Part shown: piece after piece, positions 8,372 to 16,085 of the stretch | How positions within the stretch are numbered: position 1 is the first letter of the stretch | How the letters are laid out: each line of letters begins with the position of its first letter | Source: Candidatus Binatia bacterium | GTDB taxonomy: Bacteria > Desulfobacterota > Binatia > UBA12015 | Length of the DNA: 64,000 nt | NCBI GenBank assembly: GCA_029248525.1 | Contig: JAQWJE010000008.1 | Coordinates: 310,001 to 374,000, forward strand | Direction: 5' to 3' | Made by a program: the position numbers and the translations under genes | Notes under the pieces: model-generated | Seen by the model: the letters and a program-made list of their open reading frames with translations, nothing else | The model's database searches: none | Told to the model about the DNA's origin: nothing

Positions 8372-9385
8372 ATGGCACAACTCAAAGGTCCTCTGGTTTC
8401 GCTGATCTCTGCAATCGAGGGGGCAGATCCCCTCGTGATCCTCCCGCATGACAATCCGGATCCGGATGCCCTCGCGAGCGCATCAGCATTGCAATATATT
8501 CTCTCCCAACTCGGAATTTGCGATTCGATCATTGCACTGGGCGGCATTATCGGTCGAGCCGAGAATCGAGCGATGGTGAAATACCTGAACATCTCGCTCA
8601 CACCCGTGCGAGAGATTGATTTTTATCGACGGCCGAGGATTGTCCTGGTCGATACCCAGCCGGGGCGGGCAAACAACTCTCTTCCCGACGATGTTCTGGC
8701 AGCGGCGATTATCGACCATCACCCGGCCTACGCCGAGAATCCGGACGTCGGCTATGTCGACCTTCGCGACAACTACGGGGCGACCTCGACGATCCTCACC
8801 GAGTATCTTCGTGATTCGGATGTCACGGTCGAGAGCAAGATCGCAACGGCTCTCTTCTACGGGATCAATGCCGAGACTCAGGATCTTGGGCGGGAATCGA
8901 CCGAAGCTGACTTTGCTGCGAGTCACTTCCTCTACCCCTACGCGAACAAGCGACGCCTGGGAAAAATTGAAAACGCCCGAGTTCCACGAGAGTATTTTCG
9001 CGCTTTTCGCGATGCCATCGCGAAAGCGCAGATCTATGGAAATCTTGTGGTCTCGGACGTGGGGGATGTGCGTTACCCGGATATGGTCGCCGAGATGGCG
9101 GACTTTCTCCTTCGCCTCGATGAGGTGGAGTGGGCGGTCGCGATGGGTTCGTTCGGCTCGAATCTCTATGTGTCGCTGCGAACCACGGACCGAGAGGCAA
9201 ATGCGGGCGAAGTTTTGCAAAAGGTCCTCGGTAGTCGATCTGCGGGTGGCCATGATATGATTGCGGGCGGGCGCGTTTCGATCGACGGGGTGGGCCTTGA
9301 GCGTGAGAAGGTAGCGTTGAGAGTCAAGGAGCGTTTGCTCAAACGAATCGGGGTCGAAACAACCGAAGGCCTGGGCCTGGTTTAG
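8372..9385 (+). CDS. DHH-family phosphoesterase (NrnA-like)
   Basis: This is a soluble metal-dependent phosphoesterase of the DHH/DHHA1 superfamily, whose NrnA branch degrades nanoRNA and pAp and whose relatives cleave cyclic dinucleotides. Motif I is HDNPDPDA at residues 26-33 and the DHH motif is IDHHPAY, with DHH at 115-117. The C-terminal DHHA1 part includes RSAGGHDMIAGGRV, matching the conserved GGH loop. I choose the ATG at 8372 rather than a TTG 21 nt upstream, because GGGAG lies 6 nt before it. Length is 337 aa. The natural substrate cannot be fixed from sequence. Confidence 0.88.
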   Translation: MAQLKGPLVSLISAIEGADPLVILPHDNPDPDALASASALQYILSQLGICDSIIALGGIIGRAENRAMVKYLNISLTPVREIDFYRRPRIVLVDTQPGRANNSLPDDVLAAAIIDHHPAYAENPDVGYVDLRDNYGATSTILTEYLRDSDVTVESKIATALFYGINAETQDLGRESTEADFAASHFLYPYANKRRLGKIENARVPREYFRAFRDAIAKAQIYGNLVVSDVGDVRYPDMVAEMADFLLRLDEVEWAVAMGSFGSNLYVSLRTTDREANAGEVLQKVLGSRSAGGHDMIAGGRVSIDGVGLEREKVALRVKERLLKRIGVETTEGLGLV

Positions 9386-10494
9386 GACGCTTCTTCCTGC
9401 AGGCACGCTTCGGCTTCCTCGACGACCAGCGGAACTTCATCGCGCAGCATTTTTTCCAGAAGGGATCGGCGCCGAATCGGCTCCCCCTGGATTTGCCCGA
9501 CTGCCCATGTCGCATGGGTTCGGACCAAGTCGGAGGGATCTTGCAGGGCGCGGCCGAGGGAATGCAGAATTTCGGGATTCGCCGTATTCCCCGCAACGAT
9601 GGCGGCGTTGCGCTTGAGTCGCTCGGGTCCCGTGCGTTCGAGTGGAGTCCCGGCAAACCTCCGCGTAAAATCTTCCTCGTCCATCGCGAGAATCGCATCG
9701 AGTCGTGGATGTAGCTCCGGGTTGAAATCTCCCTCGTCATTCCAGGGGCATGCGATCTGGCATAGGTCGCATCCGAATAGCCACTCCCCCATTTTTGGGC
9801 GCAGGTGTCTTTCGACTACGCCTTTATGCTCGATGGTCAGGTAGGAGATGCAAAGGCGTGGGTCGAGGTCGTATGGCCCTCGAATAGCGTCCGTCGGGCA
9901 ACTGTCGATACATCGTCGGCAAGTCCCACAGTGGTTGGGCGAGGCCTTGTCAGGTTCGAGTTCGACCTCGAGCAGAATCTCGCCGAGAAATCCCCAGGAG
10001 CCGGATTCTCGATCGAGCGTAAGGGTATGCTTGCCCGTCCAACCAACCCCGGCCCGTTCGGCCCACTCGTGCTCGAAGATCGGGCCTGTGTCGACGTAGG
10101 TGCGACTCTGGCTGTCCGGTAGAAGAACGGCGATTTCCGCAGCCCACCTCTTCAGCAGCGCATCCATTTCGAGGTGGTAGTCCCGACCAACCGCGTATGC
10201 GGCGATGCGTCCACGCATTTCCTTTCGCCAGGGGGCGGGGGCGGAACGCGCGGGTGGAGCATAGGGGTAGGAGGCCGAAAGAACGCTTCGCGCCCAGGGG
10301 AAGCGAGAGTGGGGATCGAGCCGAGCTTTCTTGTGGTGCTCGAGAAATCGCATATCTCCCGCCCGTCCATCCGCGAGCCAGTCATTGAAATACGCATCAC
10401 GGTCGAGGGGAGCGAGGCGGGCCACGCCCGGATTTCGAAACCCGAGAGCCTCGCCGCAGCTGAGAATTCTCTTTTTGAGTTCGGCCCCGCGCAC
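9382..10494 (-). CDS. queG: Epoxyqueuosine reductase QueG
   Basis: QueG reduces epoxyqueuosine to queuosine in the wobble position of GUN tRNAs, using cobalamin and two [4Fe-4S] clusters. With the start I chose, the first cluster motif is CGTCRRCIDSCP (about 189-200) and the second is CDLCQIACPWN (about 242-252). The catalytic Asp lies in RTYVDTGP near residue 135, and AYAVGRDYH is the family's conserved entry motif. The last 90 residues look like HEAT-type repeats, as in many QueG proteins. No ATG start exists: a GTG at 10494 gives 370 aa beginning MRGAELKKR, and a TTG at 10557 would add 21 residues. The end overlaps the DHH gene end by 4 bp. Confidence 0.93.
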   Translation of the reverse strand: MRGAELKKRILSCGEALGFRNPGVARLAPLDRDAYFNDWLADGRAGDMRFLEHHKKARLDPHSRFPWARSVLSASYPYAPPARSAPAPWRKEMRGRIAAYAVGRDYHLEMDALLKRWAAEIAVLLPDSQSRTYVDTGPIFEHEWAERAGVGWTGKHTLTLDRESGSWGFLGEILLEVELEPDKASPNHCGTCRRCIDSCPTDAIRGPYDLDPRLCISYLTIEHKGVVERHLRPKMGEWLFGCDLCQIACPWNDEGDFNPELHPRLDAILAMDEEDFTRRFAGTPLERTGPERLKRNAAIVAGNTANPEILHSLGRALQDPSDLVRTHATWAVGQIQGEPIRRRSLLEKMLRDEVPLVVEEAEACLQEEAS

Positions 10495-10716
10495 GGGTCG
10501 AGAAGTAGCAGAAACCGCACGGAATCTCGCAGGGCGGAAAACGTTCCGGATCGTCAATTTAATGACGATAGGTATTTTCGCGTCGCCGGGGCGTCACTTC
10601 TATCCCGCCATTAATTTGGCAGAATCCGAGGATGCCCGAGAAGTGCCTTGGTCAAGTCTCCGAAATTACAGCACTTTAATCTCGGCGAGCAAAAAACGTC
10701 CGGCATGAGGTTTAAC

Positions 10717-10731
10717 GGCACGGAGGTTGCA
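10717..10731 (+). promoter_or_regulatory. Sigma-54 (RpoN) promoter of the FliA-like gene
   Basis: The sequence CGGCACGGAGGTTGCAA at 10716-10732 matches the -24/-12 consensus TGGCACG-N4-TTGCA except for its first base. The invariant GG is at 10717-10718 and the invariant GC at 10729-10730 with exactly 10 nt between them. The predicted transcription start is near 10742, which leaves a leader of about 50 nt before the sigma factor gene at 10791. A TGACG/CGTCA inverted repeat (10563-10567 and 10592-10596), about 150 bp upstream, is at a suitable distance for an enhancer-binding activator, but its role is only a guess. Confidence 0.75.
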
Positions 10732-10790
10732 AAACCTTAGCGCAGACAATCAACGCCGCCCCGGGGGGGGACAGGCTGGAAGGGTTCGCT

Positions 10791-11627
10791 ATGGAAATCG
10801 CAACGAGAGAGCAGCAATCAAAAGACACAAAGGGGACCTTGGGGGTGCGACGCGCGAGGCGGTCCGTGGGGGCGGATCGCTATCGCGCCGGCCGGGGCAG
10901 CCGTCACCATCTCTCCGAAGGCGAGATGGTGCAAAACAATCTCCCGCTCGTACGGCAGATTGTGAAGCAAGTCGCAGGCATGCTGCCTTCGTCGGTCGAG
11001 CATGACGAAGTGATGAGCTGGGCGACGCAGGGCCTCCTCGATGCGATTCGAAAATTTGATCCGGAAGCGGGAACTGCTTTCTCGACCTACGCTCGAATTC
11101 GCGTCCGGGGTGCCATCCTCGACGAGTTGCGGTGCCTGGATTGGGCTTCGCGGACTGCCCGGCAGAAGGCGAATCATCTGCGACGAACCGTTCAGACCTT
11201 GCAGCATAAGTTGGGTCGAGATGCGGGACAGGAGGAAGTCGCGGAAGCGCTCGGGGTCTCGATCGAAAAATATCATCAGATGCGTGGCGAGGCCTCCGAG
11301 TTGAAGCTTCTTTCACTCGAAGATGTTTCGCCCGGGCGAAACGATGACAACTTGAGCTTCGAAGAGTTCCTGCCCGCACAGCACGGCGACCCAATGGCGA
11401 TGCTTCTCGCACGAGAGAAAAGAGATGCGTTGCAAGCCGCGATCGAGCAACTGCCCGGCAAGGAGCGTCTGGTCCTGCCCTTGTATTATCGGTCCGAGCT
11501 CACCATGAAGGAAGTTGGTGATCGGCTTGGGATTACCGAGTCTCGGGTATCCCAGCTGCACACGAAAGCACTTTCTCGATTGCGGGGCGTTCTCTCCCCT
11601 CAGCCGACGTCCCCGGCTTTCAGCTGA
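10791..11627 (+). CDS. fliA: RNA polymerase sigma factor of the FliA/WhiG (sigma-28) family
   Basis: This alternative sigma factor of 278 aa has region 2 at about residues 45-120, with NNLPLVRQIVKQVAG and the hallmark FDPEAGTAFSTYARIRVRGA. Region 3 follows (WASRTARQKANHLRRTVQTL), and region 4 near the C-terminus has the helix-turn-helix LTMKEVGDRLGITESRVSQL. The spacing and the RGAILDELR sequence are typical of FliA, which directs late flagellar genes, but sporulation- or motility-type relatives such as WhiG look alike. No flagellar gene is in the window. The first 45 residues, very basic, are an unusual extension. GGAAGG lies 8 nt before the ATG. The sigma-54 promoter upstream fits a flagellar hierarchy. 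The 3' end overlaps the mobA end by 28 bp. Confidence 0.88.
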   Translation: MEIATREQQSKDTKGTLGVRRARRSVGADRYRAGRGSRHHLSEGEMVQNNLPLVRQIVKQVAGMLPSSVEHDEVMSWATQGLLDAIRKFDPEAGTAFSTYARIRVRGAILDELRCLDWASRTARQKANHLRRTVQTLQHKLGRDAGQEEVAEALGVSIEKYHQMRGEASELKLLSLEDVSPGRNDDNLSFEEFLPAQHGDPMAMLLAREKRDALQAAIEQLPGKERLVLPLYYRSELTMKEVGDRLGITESRVSQLHTKALSRLRGVLSPQPTSPAFS

Positions 11628-12265
11628 AGTTCCAAAGCCTGGGCCCTCGCGAAGTCAGCTGCATCATTGATATTGAGAAAGCTGTTCAGCGCAGGGTCCC
11701 AGCGCCGAAGGTCCTCGGCCGCGATTTCCTGAAACGCCGCGCGGCGCAGGCTGCGACGGGGACTGGACTCCCCGTCGTCAAGGGCTTGGCGGAAACAGGA
11801 CAGCATCGGCGCTGTTCGATAGGCGGCCGTCAGCGGTTGTGCGCAGCTATCGACCCGAGGCACCATGGCATCCGTTTGGGGTTCGGCTCCCAGGGCGTCA
11901 ATCAGGCCGCCGATCAGCACGGGGGCCAGAAATGGTGAGTCGCCTGCAGCCACAAAGGCGATGGCATTGCCGGCTTCGGCGAGACCGGTCACAATCCCCG
12001 GTAGAGGACCACGGTGGGCCTGCGCGTCGTGAAGAACCCTCAGCGAGGGAGTGCGCGGTAGTTCGGCGAGTGCTTCTTCGACTCCATCGGGAGTACCTGC
12101 CGGAGCCGCGATCACCAAAACTTCGCGGCAAGATGCGAGCAAGGCCTGCGTTGTGTGGACGAGCACGCTTCGGTCTCCGAGTTTCAGGGACATCTTGGGT
12201 TGTCCCATGCGTGAGGACCGGCCCCCGGCCAGAATGATACCGGTGCAGTTTCGCCGCATCGTCAT
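11600..12265 (-). CDS. mobA: Molybdenum cofactor guanylyltransferase MobA
   Basis: MobA transfers GMP to molybdopterin to make the bis-MGD cofactor used by DMSO-reductase-family enzymes, such as the molybdopterin oxidoreductase at 41.6-43.9 kb. The nucleotide-binding motif LAGGRSSRMGQPK is at residues 12-24, followed by FVAAGDSPFLAP, the metal-binding GD-S/C-P block, and SFLNINDAADF near the end. The start at 12265 shares one base with the stop of the upstream cyclo-ligase gene (TAATG), which favours it over ATG 12259 and over the longer frame. Length is 221 aa. Confidence 0.88.
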   Translation of the reverse strand: MTMRRNCTGIILAGGRSSRMGQPKMSLKLGDRSVLVHTTQALLASCREVLVIAAPAGTPDGVEEALAELPRTPSLRVLHDAQAHRGPLPGIVTGLAEAGNAIAFVAAGDSPFLAPVLIGGLIDALGAEPQTDAMVPRVDSCAQPLTAAYRTAPMLSCFRQALDDGESSPRRSLRRAAFQEIAAEDLRRWDPALNSFLNINDAADFARAQALELQLKAGDVG

Positions 12266-12855
12266 TATCGGACGCCCACAACGCTGAGCAGTCTTTTCTC
12301 TGTCAGGCACCAATCGACCGCTTGGTCGTGTGGTTCGAGCGGAAGATGATTCGTCAGGGCTTCCTCATGGCAGAGGCCGAAGATCAGCCAACCCGCTGCC
12401 CGAAGATCGCTCAGAGCGCGATCATAGAATCCGCCACCGCGACCGAGGCGGCCCCCTGCGGGGGTGAGTGCGACGCAAGGCACGAGAACAATCGCCGGTG
12501 TGCTGATCTCGGGGATCGGAACAGCGGAGCCGGTGGGCTCGGAGATTCCTGCAGGCCCGCTGGGCTCCAAGGCGCCCTCCGGAGCAAATTCCAGAGAGCT
12601 ATCTGGTCCTGTGCGGGGCAGCAGAATCTGGATGCCTGCGTCCCGGAAGAGCTCGAGGGCCGGCGCCGGGTCGAGCTCTCCGTCCTGTGCCACATATGCT
12701 GCGATTGTTCTGAAATCTCTTATCTCAATGTTTTTATTGAGAATTTCAGCGACGTTTCTTCCGGCTGCCCTCTGCGCGGGCCCGGTGAGGGTGCGCCTTC
12801 GTTCGCGGAGAGTGCGCCGTTTAAGGGCTTTTTGAGAAGCTGCCGAAGACTCCAT
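12265..12855 (-). CDS. 5-formyltetrahydrofolate cyclo-ligase
   Basis: The enzyme converts 5-formyl-THF to 5,10-methenyl-THF with ATP, recovering a storage folate. The diagnostic ATP/folate motif GGRLGRGGGFYDRAL is near residue 135, preceded by VLVPCVALTPAG, and an N-terminal KRRTLRERRRTL segment corresponds to the family's conserved basic helix. Length of 196 aa is standard. It is coupled to mobA by a TAATG junction and is divergent from metK, which also serves one-carbon metabolism. In many proteobacteria the 6S RNA gene lies next to this gene, but I could not see a 6S RNA-like fold here. Confidence 0.92.
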   Translation of the reverse strand: MESSAASQKALKRRTLRERRRTLTGPAQRAAGRNVAEILNKNIEIRDFRTIAAYVAQDGELDPAPALELFRDAGIQILLPRTGPDSSLEFAPEGALEPSGPAGISEPTGSAVPIPEISTPAIVLVPCVALTPAGGRLGRGGGFYDRALSDLRAAGWLIFGLCHEEALTNHLPLEPHDQAVDWCLTEKRLLSVVGVR

Positions 12856-12863
12856 AGGTCGCT

Positions 12864-12939
12864 TGTAACCTCGACCGCCCGACTGTTACAGCACAGGAAC
12901 TAATTCGCACCCCGGTGGGTGCGATTCCTTAAGGAGGAA
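12864..12939 (+). promoter_or_regulatory. metK upstream region: inverted repeat and two tandem hairpins over the ribosome binding site
   Basis: TGTAAC at 12864-12869 and GTTACA at 12885-12890 form an inverted repeat in the divergent region. Downstream, CGCACCC (12906-12912) pairs with GGGTGCG (12917-12923) around a CGGT loop. TTCCT (12925-12929) can then pair with AGGAA (12935-12939), which covers part of the Shine-Dalgarno sequence AAGGAGG (12931-12937). Such a layout could regulate metK translation. It does not match any SAM or SAH riboswitch consensus that I can recall, so function is inference. Confidence 0.4.
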
Positions 12940-12947
12940 GCGCCTTC

Positions 12948-14117
12948 ATGGCCCTCGAGAATTATCTATTTACTTCAGAATCCGTGTCCGAGGGACACCC
13001 GGACAAAATGTGCGATCAGATCTCTGACGCCGTGGTTGACGCGATCATTGAACAGGATCCGAAAGCTCGCATTGCCTGCGAGGTGATGGTCAAGACGGGA
13101 ATGGCCGTCGTCGCTGGTGAGATCACGACCAACGCGACCCTTTCCTATCCAGAAATCGTGCGCGCCACGATCAAGGATATCGGCTACACGTCTTCCGAGA
13201 TGGGTTTCGACTACGAGACCTGTGCGGTTTTGACAGCGATCGACCGACAGTCGCCCGACATCAACCAGGGCGTGGATCGTGACAACGAAGAAGATCAGGG
13301 TGCCGGCGATCAGGGCTTGATGTTTGGCTTTGCCTGCAACGACACGCCTGAATTCATGCCCTTGCCGATCGCGCTCTCGCATCGCCTGGTGAAATATCTG
13401 GCCGAGGTACGCAAGGATGGACAATACAAATTCTTGCGTCCCGACTCCAAATCTCAGGTCACCGTTCAATATGAGAACGGTCGCCCCAAGGCAGTCAAGA
13501 CCGTTGTGATCTCGACGCAACACGACCCGGACGTCACCAACGAGACACTACGCGAGGCGATGATCGAAGGCGTGATCAAGAAAGTCATTCCGGCCGAGTT
13601 GCTGGCCTCCGATGTGGAATATCATATCAACCCGACGGGGCGTTTTGTCGTCGGGGGTCCGATGGGCGATTGCGGTCTTACCGGTCGCAAGATCATCGTG
13701 GACACTTACGGCGGCTACGGTCGTCATGGTGGCGGCGCGTTCTCGGGCAAGGATCCCTCCAAGGTGGACCGCAGTGCCGCGTATATGGGTCGCTACATGG
13801 CCAAGAATGTGGTGGCCGCCGGCCTGGCCGATAAATGTGAAGTCCAGATCGCCTATGCGATCGGGGTTGCTCGTCCGCTTTCGGTTTTGGTCGACACATT
13901 CGGTACGGGCACAGTCGACGACGCCAAGATCGCCGCCGCACTGGATACGGTGCTGGACCTTCGCCCGATCTCGATTATCCGCAAGCTGGACCTGCTGCGA
14001 CCGATCTATCGAAAGACGGCCGCCTATGGCCACTTCGGTCAGGCGCCAGAGGGTGGGTTCTTTCCCTGGGAAAAAGAAGACGAGGTCGAAGCACTGAAAA
14101 GCGCCTGCGGCGTCTGA
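12948..14117 (+). CDS. metK: S-adenosylmethionine synthetase MetK
   Basis: MetK makes S-adenosylmethionine from methionine and ATP. Signatures are [20 protein letters not shown] near the N-terminus (GHPDK at 16-20), the hexapeptide-type loop [12 protein letters not shown], and the ATP-binding loop [16 protein letters not shown]. Length of 389 aa is canonical and no key residue is missing. The ATG lies 10 nt after a strong AAGGAGG. A good intrinsic terminator follows 22 bp after the stop, so it appears to be a single-gene unit. Confidence 0.98.
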   Translation: MALENYLFTSESVSEGHPDKMCDQISDAVVDAIIEQDPKARIACEVMVKTGMAVVAGEITTNATLSYPEIVRATIKDIGYTSSEMGFDYETCAVLTAIDRQSPDINQGVDRDNEEDQGAGDQGLMFGFACNDTPEFMPLPIALSHRLVKYLAEVRKDGQYKFLRPDSKSQVTVQYENGRPKAVKTVVISTQHDPDVTNETLREAMIEGVIKKVIPAELLASDVEYHINPTGRFVVGGPMGDCGLTGRKIIVDTYGGYGRHGGGAFSGKDPSKVDRSAAYMGRYMAKNVVAAGLADKCEVQIAYAIGVARPLSVLVDTFGTGTVDDAKIAAALDTVLDLRPISIIRKLDLLRPIYRKTAAYGHFGQAPEGGFFPWEKEDEVEALKSACGV

Positions 14118-14138
14118 AGGCTCGATCGATGGATGATT

Positions 14139-14184
14139 GGCCCCGCTGATCGACCCCGAGGGTTGGTTGGCGGGGCTTTTTTTT
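14139..14184 (+). terminator. Rho-independent terminator of metK
   Basis: GCCCCGC (14140-14146) pairs with GCGGGGC (14170-14176), and a run of eight T follows at 14177-14184. The hairpin follows the metK stop by about 20 bp. On the opposite strand no T-run follows, so it acts in the plus direction only. Confidence 0.88.
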
Positions 14185-14210
14185 GCCCGCTTGTCGTCGG
14201 CCCTTCGGAC

Positions 14211-14417
14211 TCAGTGGTGCAGGACGTTTTGCGGGGCGATCGTGATTCCGCCGACGGCTTCCGCGAAATGGCTGAACTCTTCGTCGCTCATATAGAGATC
14301 GAGTCCGTGGTCAAAGAAGGAGACCATCATGTTCGCGCGGCCTTCTTCGTCGATGAAGCGCAGGATCCGAAAACACTCACATTCGTAAAGCAGGTCTTCT
14401 TCTTCTCGTTCGGTCAT
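14211..14417 (-). CDS. Small acidic protein of unknown function
   Basis: This 68-residue frame starts at an ATG at 14417 that is preceded by AGAGGA and by a GGGAG 9 nt upstream. The product is acidic (it opens MTEREEEDLLYECE) with an ordered-looking pattern, FRILRFIDEEGRANMMVSFFDHGLDLYMSDEEFSHF, split here as alternating hydrophobic and charged residues, and ends PQNVLHH. I do not recognise a family. The frame stays open far upstream but only this portion has a plausible start and globular composition. It sits between the metK terminator and the GNAT gene, divergent from the latter by 107 bp. Confidence 0.6.
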   Translation of the reverse strand: MTEREEEDLLYECECFRILRFIDEEGRANMMVSFFDHGLDLYMSDEEFSHFAEAVGGITIAPQNVLHH

Positions 14418-14524
14418 TCCTCTAGTCTCCCGCGATTGCTCTAACGGAAACCAATCTCTTTCGCAGTCTGCCCGGTCTCCGGTCCCGAGGACATGGTCAG
14501 AGCGCCCTTGCCGGGTTATCCTGC

Positions 14525-15043
14525 ATGAAAGTGAGCCAATCCGCACAGATTCGAGGGGGGGAGGAGTCCGATATTGCCTGGATTCTCGACCTCGGTGACG
14601 AGCTTTTTCAACATTTGGGGGATTATCGCGAGATTCTCGGGCATTGGATGGAGCTACCGCGGACCAAGTTGCTGATTGCCGAGATCGCCGGAGAAAGAGC
14701 CGGATTCGCCCTGATGGCACCGGGCAGGAGCATCGGATTCCTTTGGCGTCCGTGGGCGGAGCTGGTCGGGATCGGGATGCAGGAAACGCATCGCCGCTTG
14801 GGTGTCGGCCAGCAGCTTCTCGAGGCAGCGATTGACGTTGCGGTCGATTGGCGGGCTCGAGAAATCCGCCTGCATACGGCAGCCGGGAATCTGGCTGGGC
14901 AATCGTTTTTTCAGCGGCACGGTTTTCGTCAGGTGTCCGCGGATGGCTCTGTGTACCCCTCCGGCGAAGTAGCGGTATCGATGGTCCGCTCGCTGGCCGA
15001 TGTCCCGGATCACTCAGCCGAGGAGGCCAACAGACCGAGGTAG
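14525..15043 (+). CDS. GNAT-family N-acetyltransferase
   Basis: The 172-aa protein has the GNAT fold: an N-terminal region REILGHWMELPRTKLLIAEI, the acetyl-CoA pyrophosphate-binding motif ETHRRLGVGQQLLEAAID (the Q/R-x-x-G-x-G/A loop is RRLGVG), and the C-terminal signature NLAGQSFFQRHGFRQVSADG. GNAT enzymes move an acetyl group from acetyl-CoA to an amine on a small molecule or protein; the acceptor is not predictable here. The 3' end overlaps the convergent CYTH gene by 34 bp. Confidence 0.85.
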   Translation: MKVSQSAQIRGGEESDIAWILDLGDELFQHLGDYREILGHWMELPRTKLLIAEIAGERAGFALMAPGRSIGFLWRPWAELVGIGMQETHRRLGVGQQLLEAAIDVAVDWRAREIRLHTAAGNLAGQSFFQRHGFRQVSADGSVYPSGEVAVSMVRSLADVPDHSAEEANRPR

Positions 15044-15552
15044 CTTGTGGCGATGAATTCCCGCTGGTCCAGCGACAGGAGGCGCAAAACGGCCTCCAAC
15101 TGCATGCGGCCCTCTGCGGCCTGCTCCGCTTCCACCTCGACTTCGACAAACCACCCGAGGCCGACAACGTTATCGAGGCAGATGAGTGCCGGGGAGGGAG
15201 CCGCGATCCGCCATTGCTCCCTCGTCTTCGTCACCCGAGCGACCTCCTGATAGCCGAGAGCCACCAGCAGCCGAGTGGCAGTGTCGCAATCGGTATCCAG
15301 TCCGAATTCGATTTCCTCGCGAGTTTTCAGAGGAGGGTCGAGTTTTGGACCTTTCCAAGTGATGGCTAGTCGGGAGTCAAGTCTCAGCCGCAGGGCTTCA
15401 TCCCGGGCCTTCAGGTCCCGGTCCGGATGAGAGAAGTAAAGATCTTCCTGCTCCAGAGTGGTCGGGGTATCGACGGTAAGCGCGGGAAGTTGCCGGCGAA
15501 GTTCTTCGAGCCCTTGTTCGTCAAGTCGTATCTTGACCTCGACTTCAAGCAT
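15010..15552 (-). CDS. CYTH-domain protein (class IV adenylate cyclase/triphosphatase-like)
   Basis: The ExExK signature of the CYTH superfamily opens the protein as EVEVK (residues 3-7). It is followed by the alternating strands expected of a triphosphate tunnel enzyme, for example ARDEALRLRLDSRLAITWKG, where the RLR and the TWKG motifs are diagnostic, then TREEIEFG and GLGWFVEVEVEAE. CYTH enzymes hydrolyse triphosphates or make cAMP (class IV CyaB-like). The start at 15552 is chosen because it begins right at the motif; the frame's 69 upstream residues are low quality. It overlaps the end of the aconitase-swivel-like gene by 8 nt, so the two are one operon. Length is 180 aa. Confidence 0.85.
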   Translation of the reverse strand: MLEVEVKIRLDEQGLEELRRQLPALTVDTPTTLEQEDLYFSHPDRDLKARDEALRLRLDSRLAITWKGPKLDPPLKTREEIEFGLDTDCDTATRLLVALGYQEVARVTKTREQWRIAAPSPALICLDNVVGLGWFVEVEVEAEQAAEGRMQLEAVLRLLSLDQREFIATSYLGLLASSAE

Positions 15553-16009
15553 CCGCTTGGCCAATACTGCGTCGCAGATTGCGGACCGCCGATTCGTCGG
15601 CGTTGCGGATTGGGTAGCGATCCCCGGTGCTATGGTTGGCGATGCGTGCCCCTTCAAAGTCGACGCGAAGTTGATCGCCGGTGCGTACCCCGAGGGCTTC
15701 CGTGATGCGGGCGACGCGCAGGCCGATATTGAGAGCATGGGCCTCGAAGTTCGGGTCAAATTGGTTTGCCACGATAGCGCCGATTCCGAGATCGATCAGG
15801 GCTTGAACGGGTCGCTCATCGCTGGTTCCCGTGCCGAAGGTTCCGGCAACGAGAATATCGTTCCGAGCAAATCTCTTCGCCAGTTCGGGATCGACGGCGT
15901 GCAGGACTTCCGAGGCGCTATTCCCGATCAATTCAATCGGCACATCGAGTCCGAGTGCCCACGCATCGCCGCTCAGGATGGGAATCCAGCTTTTGGGGTC
16001 CTCGACCAT
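15545..16009 (-). CDS. Aconitase/isopropylmalate isomerase swivel (small-subunit-like) protein, divergent
   Basis: The 154-aa protein looks like the swivelling small subunit of the aconitase superfamily (LeuD type). NDILVAGTFGTGTSDERP (50-67) aligns with the LeuD block D-I-I-V-A-G-x-N-F-G-C-G-S-S-R-E-H. IGAIVANQFDPNFEAHALNIGL (77-97) aligns with the x-V-I-A-x-S-F-A-x-I-F-x-x-N-A-x-x-x-G-L block, and TGDQLRVDFEGARIAN with the terminal domain. The substrate-binding Arg of the SSRE motif is replaced by Asp (SDER). No large subunit lies nearby. The start at 16009 leaves 76 bp to surE; an upstream ATG in frame (about 16069) is possible. Family assignment is fairly sure, activity is not. Confidence 0.65.
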   Translation of the reverse strand: MVEDPKSWIPILSGDAWALGLDVPIELIGNSASEVLHAVDPELAKRFARNDILVAGTFGTGTSDERPVQALIDLGIGAIVANQFDPNFEAHALNIGLRVARITEALGVRTGDQLRVDFEGARIANHSTGDRYPIRNADESAVRNLRRSIGQADA

Positions 16010-16085
16010 GGAGATCTTTCTAGCCGTATCGCGCGCGGTCTGCACGAAGGGGACTTTCGCCGAGGAAATCATTAAGAACCAGAGC

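Noticed and set aside
12856-12947. SAM or SAH riboswitch, or 6S RNA, next to the cyclo-ligase gene
   Set aside because: The region is too short for 6S RNA (about 180 nt) and none of the known SAM or SAH riboswitch cores can be recognised.
13612-14097. Plus-strand frame inside metK in another phase
   Set aside because: It is fully inside the certain metK gene and has the Arg/Ser/Trp-rich composition of a shadow frame.
15552-15759. N-terminal extension of the CYTH frame
   Set aside because: The added 69 residues look non-coding and overlap the swivel gene; the conserved EVEVK motif starts at the ATG at 15552.
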